A DNA stretch of 64,000 nucleotides. Origin: Zeugodacus cucurbitae. Lineage: Eukaryota > Arthropoda > Insecta > Diptera > Tephritidae. Location of the stretch: assembly GCF_028554725.1 (NCBI RefSeq), contig NC_071667.1:86590001-86654000 (forward strand), written 5' to 3'. Within the stretch, counting starts at the first letter, position 1. The number at the start of each line of letters is the position of its first letter. The notes under the pieces are model-generated. The model saw only the letters and a program-made list of their open reading frames with translations, was not told the DNA's origin and did no database searches. Shown one piece after another: positions 11,501 to 23,200 of the stretch. A program made the translations under genes and the position numbers.

Positions 11501-14500
11501 TTTCCAAGTCGAAACACAAAAACTCATATTTTTCGGCAACGTCGTGTGTCATGTGCGGCATGTTGCAAGTGCGACAGTTGTGCTAGGTCACATTTCTGTC
11601 TCATGAATTGGCATATTCCATTTCATTCCGCACACTCGACTTGTGTGTGCGCTGACATATGTGAATACTTCAATTCGTTTAAGAAAATCATCGTCTTATT
11701 TACTGATTCTTCTTCTACTTCGCTTCTTCCACCTCATTCTCATGGAGAATAGCTGTAGACAACGGTGCGTTTGAATGTGTGTTAGCTGCACACTTGTGTG
11801 GTGAATGAAATTTGATTCTGTTGACAAACATACACATACCTACCAACAAACACTTTAATGCCAATATATTGCGCTTGTATATATTTGTCAAATATGCTAA
11901 TAATAAATTCCGTGCTTCTTGACATATGTCTGAATGAAATTGAATTTTGATGAATGGGTGAATTTGGCGCGGATTTTTTCGCTTGACATATGACAACTGC
12001 TTGTTGGACCCATTCCATATTGCGGTCAATTGACTTTTTTTTATTTAACAGGCGTCATTGTAAATGGATTAGATTGTGAAAGTATGACATGGAAAAGCAT
12101 GGAATTCAACTTGAGATTTAAAGATATTTCTCCGTAGTATCTTTAGTGGCCGCAATTTTTATTACACTCGCACACAAACTTTTCGCCTTATACCCGTAAC
12201 TTATATGATTCGTCAACACAGTAGTATTCGTAAGACTCACCTGTCCACGGAGATGCAACACAGATGCAAAATGCTGGCTGTCGAGAAATAAACATCCAAG
12301 CTGTTCCACAGATCGCAGACAAATATTCCAAAATTCCAACTGAAATTGAAAAGTATTGAATTTATAAATATTAGAACAAATAAAATATTCTCCGGGATCA
12401 CATGCCTCATTAAAAGCCTGAAATTGTGTTTTCTAGCACACCAGCAGTTAGAATATTCGGTATCACAAACTGCCTTAAAAATTTATAATAAATATAAACG
12501 TCTTTCATCAGTATAGTACTTAGTGTGTGCATTGCAGCTTATTATGTTACTCACACGCCGTGTGTACTTTGAAACGCCGAAGCGCTAATATAAATGCGAT
12601 ATTAATGAATATTATTTTTTTTTTTCAGTTTTACCACTATCCTTCGAAGTGTTCAATAGATTATTAAAATCGACATTTCTCTGCTTCTTCTACCATTTCT
12701 CTTAGTTCTATCATTTAGTTCAATACAAACACTCCAAGCTATTGCCTCTACACTTTTATTAATCTCCCTGTTCCCCATTTTCTTAAATTTCCTTTTCATA
12801 TTCTCTTCAAGCCATCTCATCTTCCCTTTAGCTGAAATCATTTTGCCAATTTTAGCTGTGAGTATTTTTTTGCATATTTTGACCAGGAATATTTTCATGA
12901 CTATATTCATTGTGTCACAGCAATTTCAGCCCCACTTGCCGCCTGAAAGTGAGAGTTTTATATTCACGCGCTTTTTGGAGAATTTCCAACAATGTCATAA
13001 TCATTTAATTTGCCAAAGTTTTCAAGCAACGCAAAGCGCACGCTGCATTTTGCACTCCGCACGCGCTCCGAAAGCCGCGTGTCCCCCTGGTTGCGCCGCC
13101 AGTCGCGCTGCCACTTCGCTTATTACGAGCGCGCGCCACAATTTGCATTCTTGTACTCGATGGAGTCAGTCCAGCGTGCTCGTACAACTCATTATCTGCG
13201 ATCTATAGCACCGTTTCGCGAAATGAACGAGAATCGCGCGAAAGTTGCAAAGCAAAAGGAAACAAAAATGGCCATAAAGCAAATTGTACGAGCAAAAAAG
13301 TTTAAGGACTGTTGGCAAAAAATGCTGAAAAAGTTGGCGCAGTCGGTAAATGCAAAGCCAAGCGGAAGAATTGGGACGCAGCGAACGCTGCCAGCGGACC
13401 CACATATTCACAATCTCATACTTATAGGAGTGTGTTTGGGTGTGTGTGTGTCTGTGTGTTTACACCCGAACTGCAAGCAATGGCTCAATTGCAGGAACAC
13501 GTTCCGACATTTTCGTTCTTTTTTCTACCCGCGTATTCGTCACCTGGCGACAAGCAGGTGCTGATTACTTGTACATACGTGGAGCTTGGGTAATAGATAG
13601 AGGGGAGAGCGCGGGCAGACAACATACTCGCAACGATGACAATGGCAGTTAGCGCACACGCCTTGCCAGAAGACACTTTGCAGTCTGTGTGTGCGGCGTG
13701 TGTGCATGTCGGGGGTTTTCGGTAATGGCATATGAAGTCTAGCAAAAATTTCTTTGACTGCGACGTGCCAGCGCTTTGATAATAAATTTGCCTGTCAAGG
13801 AGAGTGGAACTGTCTCTTACATAGTATGTGTGTGTCTATGAAGCTTGGCAAGAAGTTTGACTTGATTTAAATCAGTTGTAATTGGGTCGCTGGAAGTAAC
13901 GCCATTTGTTTATATTCCTATGTGTTTGACATTCTGTTTTTGTAAAGTGACTTGAGGGGCTGACTGGCCGAGGCAAAAATTTGTGCCAAATATTACTTCA
14001 AATTGATAAGGTGTTTATGGAAATCGGAATCAGATCGAATCTTTTTGAAATGCGAAGGATATTACAGAGACTATTACTAGAGACTTCATACAGATGATCT
14101 AAATGATCAGCATAAAATACAAAAACCTCTGTGGAATGCTGATGATGTCTCACATTCCTGACATATGCAACTAATATTCCAAATTCATTTACTTCATAGA
14201 AAAACTTGGACTTGGAAATTGAGAAGCAGTGAGGAACCGCAATCAAGTTGCGAATTTTGACAACATTATCACCAGATATGCAAGTTCACGAGAAGTTTGT
14301 GATCAGCCAATAGTGTAGACCTCAAAGCCATTTAAAAACCCATTGTAATTAAAAACTTAAAAATGAAAGAACAAGAGTAAAGTCATCGGACTTCCATTGT
14401 TTGTAAATCACTCGGTGAAAAGTTGGAAGCTGGAACTGTATGAGGAAAGTGTTCGCATGCTGAGAGGTAACGGAGATTCACTCAAAAGTAACGCAGATTT

Positions 14501-17500
14501 TAGTTAACAAGTAATGGAATATCAGTGTTTCATATTCCGATTGGAAAGCACAAACTCTGCAGTTGTAAAGGTGAATTCGAGTCCTTGTAATACAACTTAG
14601 AGCCCATCTATGCAATCACCAAAGTTGTTGTTGGTATTTGCGTCACACAGACTATATATTTCAATGAGCCTTGCGAGGAGCAAATAGGAAATTGTAAGGA
14701 AGTACTTGCAGCTGTTTGCAATTTGCATTTTTAATTTCGCAACCCACACGACGCAGCACGAAGCTGCAACCAAACGCGCTGGGAATTCGCTGAGATGTTG
14801 TGCAAAGTGTTGTCTAAAAGCGTTGAGAAGCTGTGATAAAAGTTATGAATTCCACATGAAACTTTGTGAACACGGCGGATTGCGTTGCAAGTGAATACAC
14901 CGAGCAAGCAAGCAGGGACACACTCGCTGGTTTGGGGTTGCCAACATTGAGTTTTGAAGAGCTAAAACCATTTTACTATACAACCAAATTCGGCGTGGCA
15001 TCATTTGCTGGAGCTTTACCTCTACCTACCACCTTTTATAGCTTTTAATATTAACTGCTTGCAAATAAGTGAAACATGTGGCAAGCCTGTCGGTTTGTTT
15101 TGCCGTACTGAGTACTGAGATACATACAAACATAGATACAAATATTTACGCATGCGGTACAGCAATTAAATATTATGTGTAATTAAACTTTGCTAAAATA
15201 TTATTTGGATTTTAAAACTTTGCTGATTACGGCAACTCCAACTGCCTTTGTGCTAAGCCAAATTACATGTAAGCTAACTTAAATAGCAGCTAAGTTAGAT
15301 TAAGACATTAAAAGTTAGCGAATTGAAAGACGCGCATTTACTCTTCAAACGCATGTCTGCTTCATCATAAGCGGTCTCGGAAACTCACAACTCATAAGAA
15401 GTCTTCAGAGGTTGGAGAAAGTCTTTTCGATGAACAATACTTACAGACAATAATACACATATAAGCATTTAAATCGGCATCTTTTAAGATGAAAGCGTTA
15501 TTTCGGAGGTCGCGTCTCAAGCAATACTAAATCTACTTCTGCAACTAGCATTCATGCAATCACTCAACTTTTTTAGGTTTCTTCGATTACTTACCGCCCA
15601 GTTATTTGAACACTGAAGTTAAACGTCATAGCCATCACAGCCACCATAATGTCGGCCATAGCCAGGGACACTACAAAGTAATTCGTTATGATTCTGCAAA
15701 GACATGAAAATGGAAATAAAGCGTGATATAAATAGCAGTATATAAAGACAATATCGTCATCTTGTACTTGAGACTAGTCCATAGTACTTGTCAGATGAAC
15801 GTTTGAGGTACTCATAAAGACGTGTCTTAGTAGGCGCCTTTATGTTGTAATGAATTCAACAAGAAAAGTGTGAAAAGTAAAAAAAAAGAAGAAGAAAATT
15901 GCGAAAGATGTAGCTTAAAGCGAAAAGCTTGTAGCCTCCAGTGCGTTGTTAACGAGCTCATAAACGCTAATTCTGTCGGCCTACACTTTGTCTTACACGA
16001 GCACATACGAACGAGTGTGTAGTGTCTCATGCGATGTGGCAGTAGCATCATTAAGCAATTTAACTACTCGTGAATGCTGCTCGTGCGTAACGCCATTCGT
16101 TGCGGTTCGTTACAGTATTCCTATTCTAAGAATCCAAGAAATATTCGCTCGTCGCTTTGCCACAGTCAAAAATGTTGAAACGAATGGTCATGTGATGCTT
16201 AGTTTTCGCACTTTAAATTTTATGCGAAATGGTGGATTAATTCAAATGTGTTGCATAACAGAGAGAGAGGGAGAGATATAGAGAGAGAGCAGTCCAATAA
16301 AAACGCTAATAAAAGTGTTTAATGGCCAAGGCATTTCAATAAAATCTGTCATTTAAAGTGGAAAATTATTGAATTGCGTAAGAGCCAACATTTCACTTTC
16401 GAAAAAGCTTTCGAAAATTTCCATAAACCCATTCCCGCGCGTATAGTCTCTTTGATCCCCAAGCACCACCGATCTGAAGAAGTGTGTGCGCTGGCATTTA
16501 CTCAGCGCCGCAAATGAAATATTAATATTTATTTATTTATTTTTTCGCCACTGATTATCTTTCAGCGAATTTTTTATAAGCATACACGGGCACATACTCG
16601 TACACATCTAAACGGCGCTGGTCGCCTTGAATATTCCAACAGATTTGACAAACGGTTCGCTGCTGGCACTTGACATTTGGTGAATTCGAAAAAAGTGGAT
16701 TTCAAGAATTTTGATCGGTATCTCTTCGGATTTTGTAGGAATCATGTGGTGGAATATTTGTATTTCTATAATTGTTGTAATATTTTCAATATTTGAATGA
16801 ATAAGCTAACATTTTTATAAACTAAATAAATCGCGTTATTGTAGACTACATTTATTATTTTTGTAGGATAGTTGAAAAGGCCTTATGAACATGATTCATG
16901 GATCCCGTTTGCTAGTTTACTATTTCCCTTAGGCAGTATAAGAATGCGTATGTGTAAATCTACCTGTGATTCTGCACAGTTGAATAGGAGCCATTTCAAG
17001 AATGCCTCTTCCAAGCGAATTATATATCTTCTATACCAATTTCAAGAAACAAAAAATCTATAAATCTCCATTTTATTAAGGAAGCCTGGTGTACGAATTA
17101 CTAATGAAAGAACCCGCTACTGGGTTTGGTAGGTCCTCACCATGTACAAAAATGTACCACCGTAGCAAAATGAAGAACATTCAGTGATAGCCTTGAGATA
17201 GGACAGGCTGTGTTTCATGTTGAAAAAATGCACACTTATCTTCCACATATTCGTGCCATGCCAATGATTTATACGATTCATAAGAGCAGATATGTGGTGA
17301 AGATAAAAGAAAAAACAAACGAACGAACGAACGAACGAAGGAAATGCAGTGCAGAAAAAAATGAATAAATTGAGGAAAAATAATAGGGAAGCCTCCTTGT
17401 TCAAGGTCGCGGTAGAAGAAGCGACATCACACCACCGAAACTAATCGGCTACATTAATTATCCTTTACGCTGCCTTCGGCATGTCTTAAACAGAGCCAGC

Positions 17501-19460
17501 TCATTTCCGTTTGTATTTGCTGCTCTTTGTTTTTGTTTTTCTGGCTGCATACGAGTACATGGTCGATGTTCACTTGAGTCTCTGAATCTTATTTGCTAAA
17601 TGAAATTCGCCTTTGAATTTGCCATCCCAACTCGCAACTCATCGCTTAAAGCTGAAAGCTGAACGCTTGTGTAGCCGCGAGTGTTTCGTAGACAACGCGC
17701 ACAAAATAATCCCTCAAAGCGTCTCTACCAACGTTGGCGAATCAGTCACTTCGCCATCGAAGCGTGCTCGAGGCGTTGCCTGCTGGCACTGCAGCTTTAA
17801 TAAGCGAAAACGCACGATGCTTAGAGAAATTCTAATTTTTTTCAAGGCTGACAACGGCATTAAGGCCTTCAGTATTGCCAATAATTAAGTGAAATTAGCA
17901 ATTATTCCACTTCAGTGTGTATGCATGTAAACGGTCTTTCCTTTTGTTAATTAACGCTAATGTGACTCGCTTGTCGACAATCTTAGATTTCCATAAATGA
18001 CCATCCCTCCGAACTTACTAATAAAAGCATACGATTTTCTAGAGTCTGATGTATAATTGAAATTAAAGAACGCGCTTTAAAGAAAGTATAGTTTTGTATT
18101 GTAGTTTGGTATTGAGTGTTAGCACAAAAGTTTCAAAGCCGAATATATTGGGACAATATCTTTTGGGCTTTGATATTCGGCGAAGGACTCATGAGTCACC
18201 GAATAAGAATGAATTCCTCTAGTCGAATTTATTATTTACATAAAAAGAAATATTCTGAGCGGAAGAAGCGGACTATGGCAATGAAGAAAGGCCTGGGTGA
18301 ATCGATCTTAATTGCTAAGGGAACTTGGATCTCTCGATTGAGACTAATTTCCAACCATGCAAAGACTGAGTGCTATTTCTGGAATTCTTGTTTTAGAGAT
18401 GCTATTAACTTCCTTTACTGATTATACTTAAGGAGGAATTGCTACGAGAATAGCAAACCGTCCGGTGCAATATGTTTTAATAAAATTACAAATGAAACAG
18501 GTAGACATATTCGGTTTCCACTTACCTTAATTTTCTAACCCGCATCACAGAGATAATGACAAGGAGATTTCCAAAAATGGCCGCAATTATGATGAAGAGC
18601 ATGAGGGACGCCTTGAACACCAAGAACACCACGTCGAACCACTCGCCGCTGTTCGTACCGTCGATGCCCTTCACACCGTCGGCGCCAGCATCGTCCAGCA
18701 GTGTGAAATTGCTCGGCGTCATGGTGGCGGCAGCAGAGCCCAGCAACGTGGAAGTTGTGTTGGGGTCCAGTTGGGACAGCATGCCGCTGTCCAGCACGGC
18801 CTGCGCCTGGGGCGTGTGGTGCTTGGCAGCGACGCTGTGATGCGTCTGAGTCTGTGTTGAAGCGGCGGCGGCGACTGCGACGCTGGTGTGCAGAAGCGCA
18901 GTCGCAAAAGCCGTGCTGAGGTTGAAGCCGAGGCTGCAGGCGCGTGCACGGGTCGATGTTGCGCTTGTCATGTTGTTCTGTGCCTCGGTCACTGTTGGTG
19001 TTGTTGCTGCTATAGTTGCACGTCGCTGACAGTGCTGTCGTCGCTGGTGCATGGTGGCTGTATCTGTTGCCGCTGCAGTTGCCGATGTGATTACCGCTGT
19101 TGCAGACGCTAATCGCGGCGGTGGGGGTGTTGTGATCGCTGTGCCCGACGTCGCGGCCGTTGTGGCTAGTTGCGGCGCTGGCCCACGCATTGTCGTTGCA
19201 GGGGTTGTTGGTGCTGTTGTTGGCGCTGTCGCCATTTGTTCGTTCGTTGCAACTTGTGTTGTTGTTGTTGCTGCAGCGTTTACCGCTACTCGATTACTTT
19301 TACACTGTTCAAGTTCACTGCACACATTTCGTCTCTTTCGACGCGTTGCCGATGCGTTTGTAGTTCTTTGCACTGCACTTTGGCTGTTTGTGCTATGTTT
19401 GGGTGTTGTTGTTGTTGCTGTTGGAGTTAATGGAAGCATAGTTGGAGTATTGGTAGACAT
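8196..19460 (-). CDS. Octbeta2R: Beta-adrenergic-like octopamine receptor, six coding exons (gene-level entry)
   Basis: Spliced CDS: 19460-18526, 15693-15595, 12339-12241, 11163-10778, 9855-9678, 8511-8196. Every junction has GT/AG ends and codons rejoin in phase, giving 2013 nt, or 670 residues plus TAA. Seen in the product: an N-terminal tail of about 270 residues, TM1 about 278-306, TM2 about 315-338, TM3 about 352-376 with the amine-binding Asp360, DRY at 377-379, a predicted disulfide Cys353-Cys437, TM5 with Ser449-451 and Ser453, TM6 with CWLP at 559-562, TM7 with NPLIY at 596-600, and Cys617/Cys620 as likely palmitoylation sites. Family knowledge: insect beta-type octopamine receptors sit in the plasma membrane, bind octopamine and raise cAMP through Gs. 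The third loop (SGSGSSKTLTLHEVEQ) and the tail (LPLDIDIRRSSLRYD) match what I remember of fly Octbeta2R. The family assignment is secure. The paralogue (beta2 rather than beta1 or beta3) is my best judgement. The N-terminal tail is unusually long for the family. Confidence 0.93.
8512..9677 (-). other. Octbeta2R: Receptor intron 5
   Basis: 1166-nt intron between the TM6 and TM7 exons. I looked for an alternative TM7/C-terminal exon (an NPLIY-type sequence) and saw none. There is nothing else recognisable in it. Confidence 0.85.
9678..9855 (-). CDS. Octbeta2R: Octopamine receptor coding exon 5: ICL3 and TM6
   Basis: Encodes 58 complete codons: a Ser/Thr-rich part of ICL3 (EALSGSGSSKTLTLHEVEQD), the basic membrane-proximal segment KMKREHKAARTLG that normally contacts the G protein, and TM6 with the toggle motif CWLPFFL. 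The acceptor is GCCGCAG|GT and the donor CTTTG|GTAAGT. Trp566 is split across the junction with exon 6. Confidence 0.93.
9856..10777 (-). other. Octbeta2R: Receptor intron 4
   Basis: 922-nt intron splitting the third intracellular loop. Slightly less AT-rich than the other introns. No coding or RNA feature was recognised. Confidence 0.85.
10778..11163 (-). CDS. Octbeta2R: Octopamine receptor coding exon 4: ICL2, TM4, ECL2, TM5, start of ICL3
   Basis: Encodes residues 379-506 plus one base. Seen: YYAIVKPLKYPINMTKR (ICL2), TM4 with WVSPALLSFLPIFIGWY, ECL2 with Cys437, TM5 with CVISSSISFWIPC (Ser449-451 and 453 are expected to contact the octopamine hydroxyl), then FREANRQEKQMMARQGNAML entering ICL3. 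The acceptor is CATCTGCAG|A and the donor AGCACAG|GTATGA. The donor is weaker than the others in the gene but gives a clean in-phase join to exon 5. Confidence 0.93.
11164..12240 (-). other. Octbeta2R: Receptor intron 3
   Basis: 1077-nt AT-rich intron that interrupts the DRY Arg codon. Nothing else was recognised. Confidence 0.85.
12241..12339 (-). CDS. Octbeta2R: Octopamine receptor coding exon 3: ECL1, TM3 and start of DRY
   Basis: A 99-nt exon encoding WNFGIFVCDLWNSLDVYF and then STASILHLCCISVD. The acceptor is CAATTTCAG|T and the donor GACAG|GTGAGT. It supplies Cys353 of the ECL1-ECL2 disulfide and Asp360, the amine counter-ion in TM3. The Arg of DRY is split across the exon 3/4 junction (AG|A). 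Like exon 2 it is frame-neutral in length and phase. Confidence 0.93.
12340..15594 (-). other. Octbeta2R: Receptor intron 2
   Basis: 3255-nt intron. It contains a GC-rich patch at about 13020-13140, a (GT)n run at 13441-13459 and otherwise AT-rich sequence. The short open frames over the GC-rich patch lack similarity to anything I know and overlap on both strands, which points to composition rather than coding. Confidence 0.85.
13441..13459. repeat. (GT)n microsatellite in receptor intron 2
   Basis: GT dinucleotides with one TC interruption. Confidence 0.85.
15595..15693 (-). CDS. Octbeta2R: Octopamine receptor coding exon 2: TM2
   Basis: A 99-nt exon encoding ITNYFVVSLAMADIMVAVM and the end of TM2 through ITG-R345. 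The acceptor is TTTGCAG|A and the donor GGGCG|GTAAGT. The SLAMAD motif carries the conserved TM2 Asp326 (sodium/activation site of class A receptors). It enters and leaves in the same phase, so skipping it would keep the frame but delete TM2. Confidence 0.93.
16261..16289. repeat. (GA)n-rich microsatellite in receptor intron 1
   Basis: GA dinucleotides interrupted by GGG and TATA. GA runs of this kind can bind GAGA factor in flies, but no function is shown here. Confidence 0.85.
17318..17338. repeat. (GAAC)n tetranucleotide repeat
   Basis: Four complete GAAC units plus flanking partial units in receptor intron 1. Confidence 0.9.
18526..19460 (-). CDS. Octbeta2R: Octopamine receptor coding exon 1: N-terminal tail and TM1
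   Basis: Residues 1-311 plus two bases of codon 312. The first ATG (19460-19458) is preceded by AAACAAC, a good fly initiation context. Residues 1-270 are low complexity, rich in Thr, Ala, Pro and ACA/GCA-type runs, with candidate N-glycosylation sites NTTS (234) and NFTL (251). TM1 follows, containing IFGNLLVIISVMRVRKL, which is typical of the family. The donor reads AAG|GTAAGT. An in-frame ATG at codon 164 (18971) precedes a hydrophobic stretch and could be an alternative start, so the exact N-terminus is less certain than the rest. Confidence 0.88.
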
Positions 19461-19546
19461 GTTGTTTCAACCTTTTCGCACAAATGTTTTCAGTTGGGTA
19501 AATCAGTTGTACAATATTTCACAATTCAAATCACACTTTTCACTAA

Positions 19547-19580
19547 TTTTATTTTTATTTTTATTTTTATTTTAATTTAT
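19547..19580. repeat. ATTTTT-type simple repeat
   Basis: Repeated ATTTTT units lie about 90-120 nt upstream of the receptor start codon. On the transcript strand they read as AAAAAT units. Confidence 0.85.
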
Positions 19581-19701
19581 TTTTTATTCTTTAATTTCTT
19601 TCATTAAATGGCCATTGCACTTTTGAATTAAATTTGCGATTTGCAATAATTCCACTTCAGCGTTTGTGCTGCGTTTCTCTGAAATGTCACAATTTGTTTC
19701 T

Positions 19702-19941
19702 TTAAATACGGTATTTTACTGTTATCACTGACGCCCGTTCAAGTGCCGTCGTCGACGAGCCGCCACAGAAATGTTCGCTTTTGGAACGCGCGTTACGCTT
19801 TCTACGCCCCGAACTGTACTGCAGGCAGCATGGTGGAAAGTGGTCTGTCGACCGTCGGCTGTCGGCCGTCCTGGTCGTTGTGTCACACGTCACCAGTGCT
19901 GCTAGGCGTGCCGACGCGCCCTCACCGCCATCGCTGTCCAT
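19702..19941 (-). other. Upstream ORF in the presumed receptor leader
   Basis: An ATG-initiated frame of 79 codons (begins MDSDGGEGASARL, Arg/Ser-rich, no known domain) ends about 240 nt before the receptor ATG and in a different frame. If the leader is contiguous, this uORF would be expected to reduce or tune receptor translation. A stable peptide product is not implied. Confidence 0.3.
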
Positions 19942-20084
19942 CGGCCATCAACAACATCAACGCTGAACTAATCTTTTGCTTCTCACACGTTGTTTGTTAT
20001 TCGTTGTGGTTGTTGTAGTTTTTGAAATTTTTTTTGTCATTTATTTATGTTATTTATTGTTGTTGTATCGTGTTGTTTGTAGTT

Positions 20085-20108
20085 GTCACCGTCACCGTCA
20101 CCTTCACC
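20085..20108. repeat. GTCACC hexamer repeat
   Basis: Three GTCACC units and one TTCACC in tandem, on the 5' side of the receptor. Confidence 0.9.
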
Positions 20109-20200
20109 GCGAACGTGGCTAGGTTGCGGCTAGGCTAGGCGCTGGATGTGTTCGGCCGTTGTGTTGTGTTTATTGTTGTTGTTTTCTTTTCTATTTTGTG

Positions 20201-23200
20201 ATGATTGGCGGTGTATTTTTGTTTTTGCTCTTTGTTATTATTGTTATTGCTTTTAATGATCACTGTCTCTTGGCCACAAACTTGATTGCTCTTAATGTTT
20301 TAATTTTATTGTTGTGCTTTGTTTCTAGTTGTTGTTGTCTTTGGTGTTTTCTTTTGTTTTAGTCGTTTTCGTGTTGTTTATGAATGTATGTGACGTTTTT
20401 CGAAAATTTATAAATTTGTTTATGTCGTTTTCGCATTTGTTCGTGGCCTTTCCTCTTGCACTTGCCAAATTGTTCTGTCTCCTCTAATTTACATTTTTAA
20501 ATATGAATAAGTAAATAAATAAATAAATAAAGATTCCTTCGTGTACATATTAATATATTTCCTAATTTCCGGCTTTAACTGTATGAATATGTATCCTACT
20601 TTTTTCTACACACTCTCTATTAGTTCTCAGGTCTGCGGGGGAATATAATTACAGTTCTGACTTCTTCATCAGTTGAAAATGTTCTTTAGCAACATTTTTC
20701 TCCTCTGCACTTTTATACTCTTCGTAAGATAACGGATATATATGTTTACACATTTGTTTAAAATCCAAGAGATTTTACTGTTTTGATAAATCGACTAACT
20801 TTCGAAAATGGATATCCACATCTACTATACTATATTTCCTTTAAGAACGCCTAGGTTCATGAAAGCCAGTATATTCATGATGGCTAATTGGAGATATTTA
20901 TCAATTTTATTTAATTTTTCTGCTACGATCTCTCATAAAATACTGGTCGAGATAAAACAAGAATGCAAGTATCAGTTTCGTGGCACATTTTGAGTTATAA
21001 CACCATACATCTTAGGTTCTATGCAATATCATCGCACTGATCCCTTGAAACATATAACCCTATCTCCCCCTAGCGGGACTTGTTATTAATATTTCTTAGC
21101 AAAGTATTTTATTTCCCGGCTTTTAGTCGTGTGATTCTATATAATTTTACATTTTCCATCGACTTTGCACTCTGTAGTATGAGGAAACTCCCTTTGGTTT
21201 GCTTTCACTGGCATTAGAACCCACAAATTGGACAAATTTCTCATTTCTGAGTCGACCTAAAAGATGGGCGTTAATATCGACACACAAAAGAGTCGAGATG
21301 TAATGACAAATTCAATTCAATTCTCGAGTTTCACCATCAGCACCCTGTGTTTGCCAGCGAATTGATTTATTCTGGGCAGATGCGCAAATCATATTCATAC
21401 CCTGGCACTTGCCTCGCAGCGCCTACATGTGGCCACGCGAAAGCGTCAATGCGTCAAACGAGGCTCCTGGCGTGGGACAAGCGCGTTGCGGCCCAGAGAG
21501 TTGGCGGTTTGTGCGGCGGCGGCCGGTGGCCCGTGGAGACTGGCGGAGTGTCAGAATGTCATTTTAATATTTTGCTATTTTCGTTTTTTTAAACTCACAC
21601 GTTTTTGGCGCATCGTGGCCGAGCTATTTTCACATATCCACACACACACACTCATGCATGCATACATACATACATTTATATTTAATAATATTTTGATTTT
21701 ACGGTTTTCCACGCTCGGTTTATTTATTTTAATTTTTCTGCGAGTCCATCAGTTGCACATATCTATATATTTTTATGAGCTGTATGTGTTATCCATATAT
21801 ATATATATGTATGTGTGTGCGTGTGTTTGTGTTTCTTTGGTTGTTAGCACTTAAGTGGCACTTCAATCATTTGCCATTTGCTCACAAATAATATTATTTC
21901 GTTGGATCACTAATTAAAATATAAAGTGCGGCCACTAGAAGCAATAAGCGGAGTTCGACAATCTCCAGCGAATTGTTCTTGCCTTCGTTTAAATTTTTAA
22001 AAAAATTGCGTTGTAGCTCGATTATGAGAACGCTATGTGTGTGAATGTGTGTATATGTGTTTGTGTGTGTTCAATTGCCTTCTTCGCACTTGCTCCTTCT
22101 CTACACTCTTGTCATCTCATCTTCGGTGCGTTCTGCACCCGGTCAGCAAATATAAATTGGTAATTAAAGGACTCTGTCACCGTGAAATGATTCTCAAAGC
22201 CAAGTGGCTATCGAAATTCCCGCACGAACGCACACAAAACCGCACAGAAAGCAAAAACACAAACAACGCAGTCTCCTCAGTGGGGTCTCTACACTAATAA
22301 AATGAAAGAGGTATATAAATATGTTTGTATGTATTCAGGTGCACACGCATATTAGCCGAGGAATAAAGAAATTTTGAAAACTGTGGGAAATGCGACAATT
22401 GTTATTGTTGTTGTATGAGGTAATTTCTGCTGTTGTCGCCTAAAAGTTGCCGTTATTTTGCTACAATTTTGTTAATATTTTTAGCGCCGTTGTTACATAG
22501 TGCTACATATTGTTGTTGTACACATATTACAAATGTTGATTGTTGTTGTTGTATGTGCGCATACAGTCGTACATACGAATATGTCTGAATGCGCAATGCG
22601 TCCAACAATTATAGCATTTCCTTGTGGCCACTGCTTCTTGTGCCTTGTTTGTGTCTTTCTCACTTCGCTCCTCCCGCGCTCATCGCCATTATCATCAGCA
22701 TCGTAATTAAGCATTTAGCCATCCATAGCATAGCACAGCAAAGCACAGTAGTCGCAGCGACCACTAACATTATACTTGATCATTCTGGCAGTCGTCCAAG
22801 GCGTTGGCTTGCTAGAGAAGAAAGAAAGTGGGGGAGAGAGAGAGAGAGGGAGAACAGTTGAAAAATGCTATTAATAAATTATATTTTTAATTATTTTATA
22901 AGTCACATAAATACAACCATGAGATTTTTTTATAAAAATATTACTCTAAAGTTTGAATCTGTGAGTGTTTGAATGTGTGTGTGTGTGTTCGTTGTTCTGA
23001 CCAACTGCTGCTGGTCAATAAATTCAAAATCTGAAAGAAAATGAAAACGAAAACGTAAAAGAGGGAATGAACAAACCCTTGCAGTATGTAGCTGTTCAAT
23101 ATTCGAATATTCGCATTTTGACATTTGGGTTTGCGAGAAAATATTCTAAAACAAAACATTTTCATTTCTTTTGGCACACATTTATTTCATTTATTTATTT

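Larger units (their letters stand above)
15694..18525 (-). other. Octbeta2R: Receptor intron 1
   Basis: 2832-nt intron between the TM1 and TM2 exons. AT-rich, with a GA-rich run (16261-16289) and a GAAC tetranucleotide run (17318-17338). A frame open at 18116-18421 (101 codons) on the plus strand shows no recognisable domain and is taken as chance. Confidence 0.85.
19461..20200 (-). promoter_or_regulatory. Probable 5' leader / promoter-proximal region of the receptor
   Basis: Read on the minus strand, the sequence approaching the start codon is CAA- and AAT-rich, a common look for long fly 5'UTRs. A GC-rich block follows at about 19740-19960. I found no convincing TATA box or Inr/DPE pair at correct spacing, and no clear splice acceptor close to the ATG, so the transcription start is unplaced. 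The leader would contain an upstream ORF (separate entry). Confidence 0.4.

Noticed and set aside
19051..19575. Plus-strand frame of 174 codons opposite receptor exon 1
   Set aside because: The Val/Ala/Cys-rich product is the mirror of the Thr/Ala-rich coding repeats. It is a shadow of exon 1.
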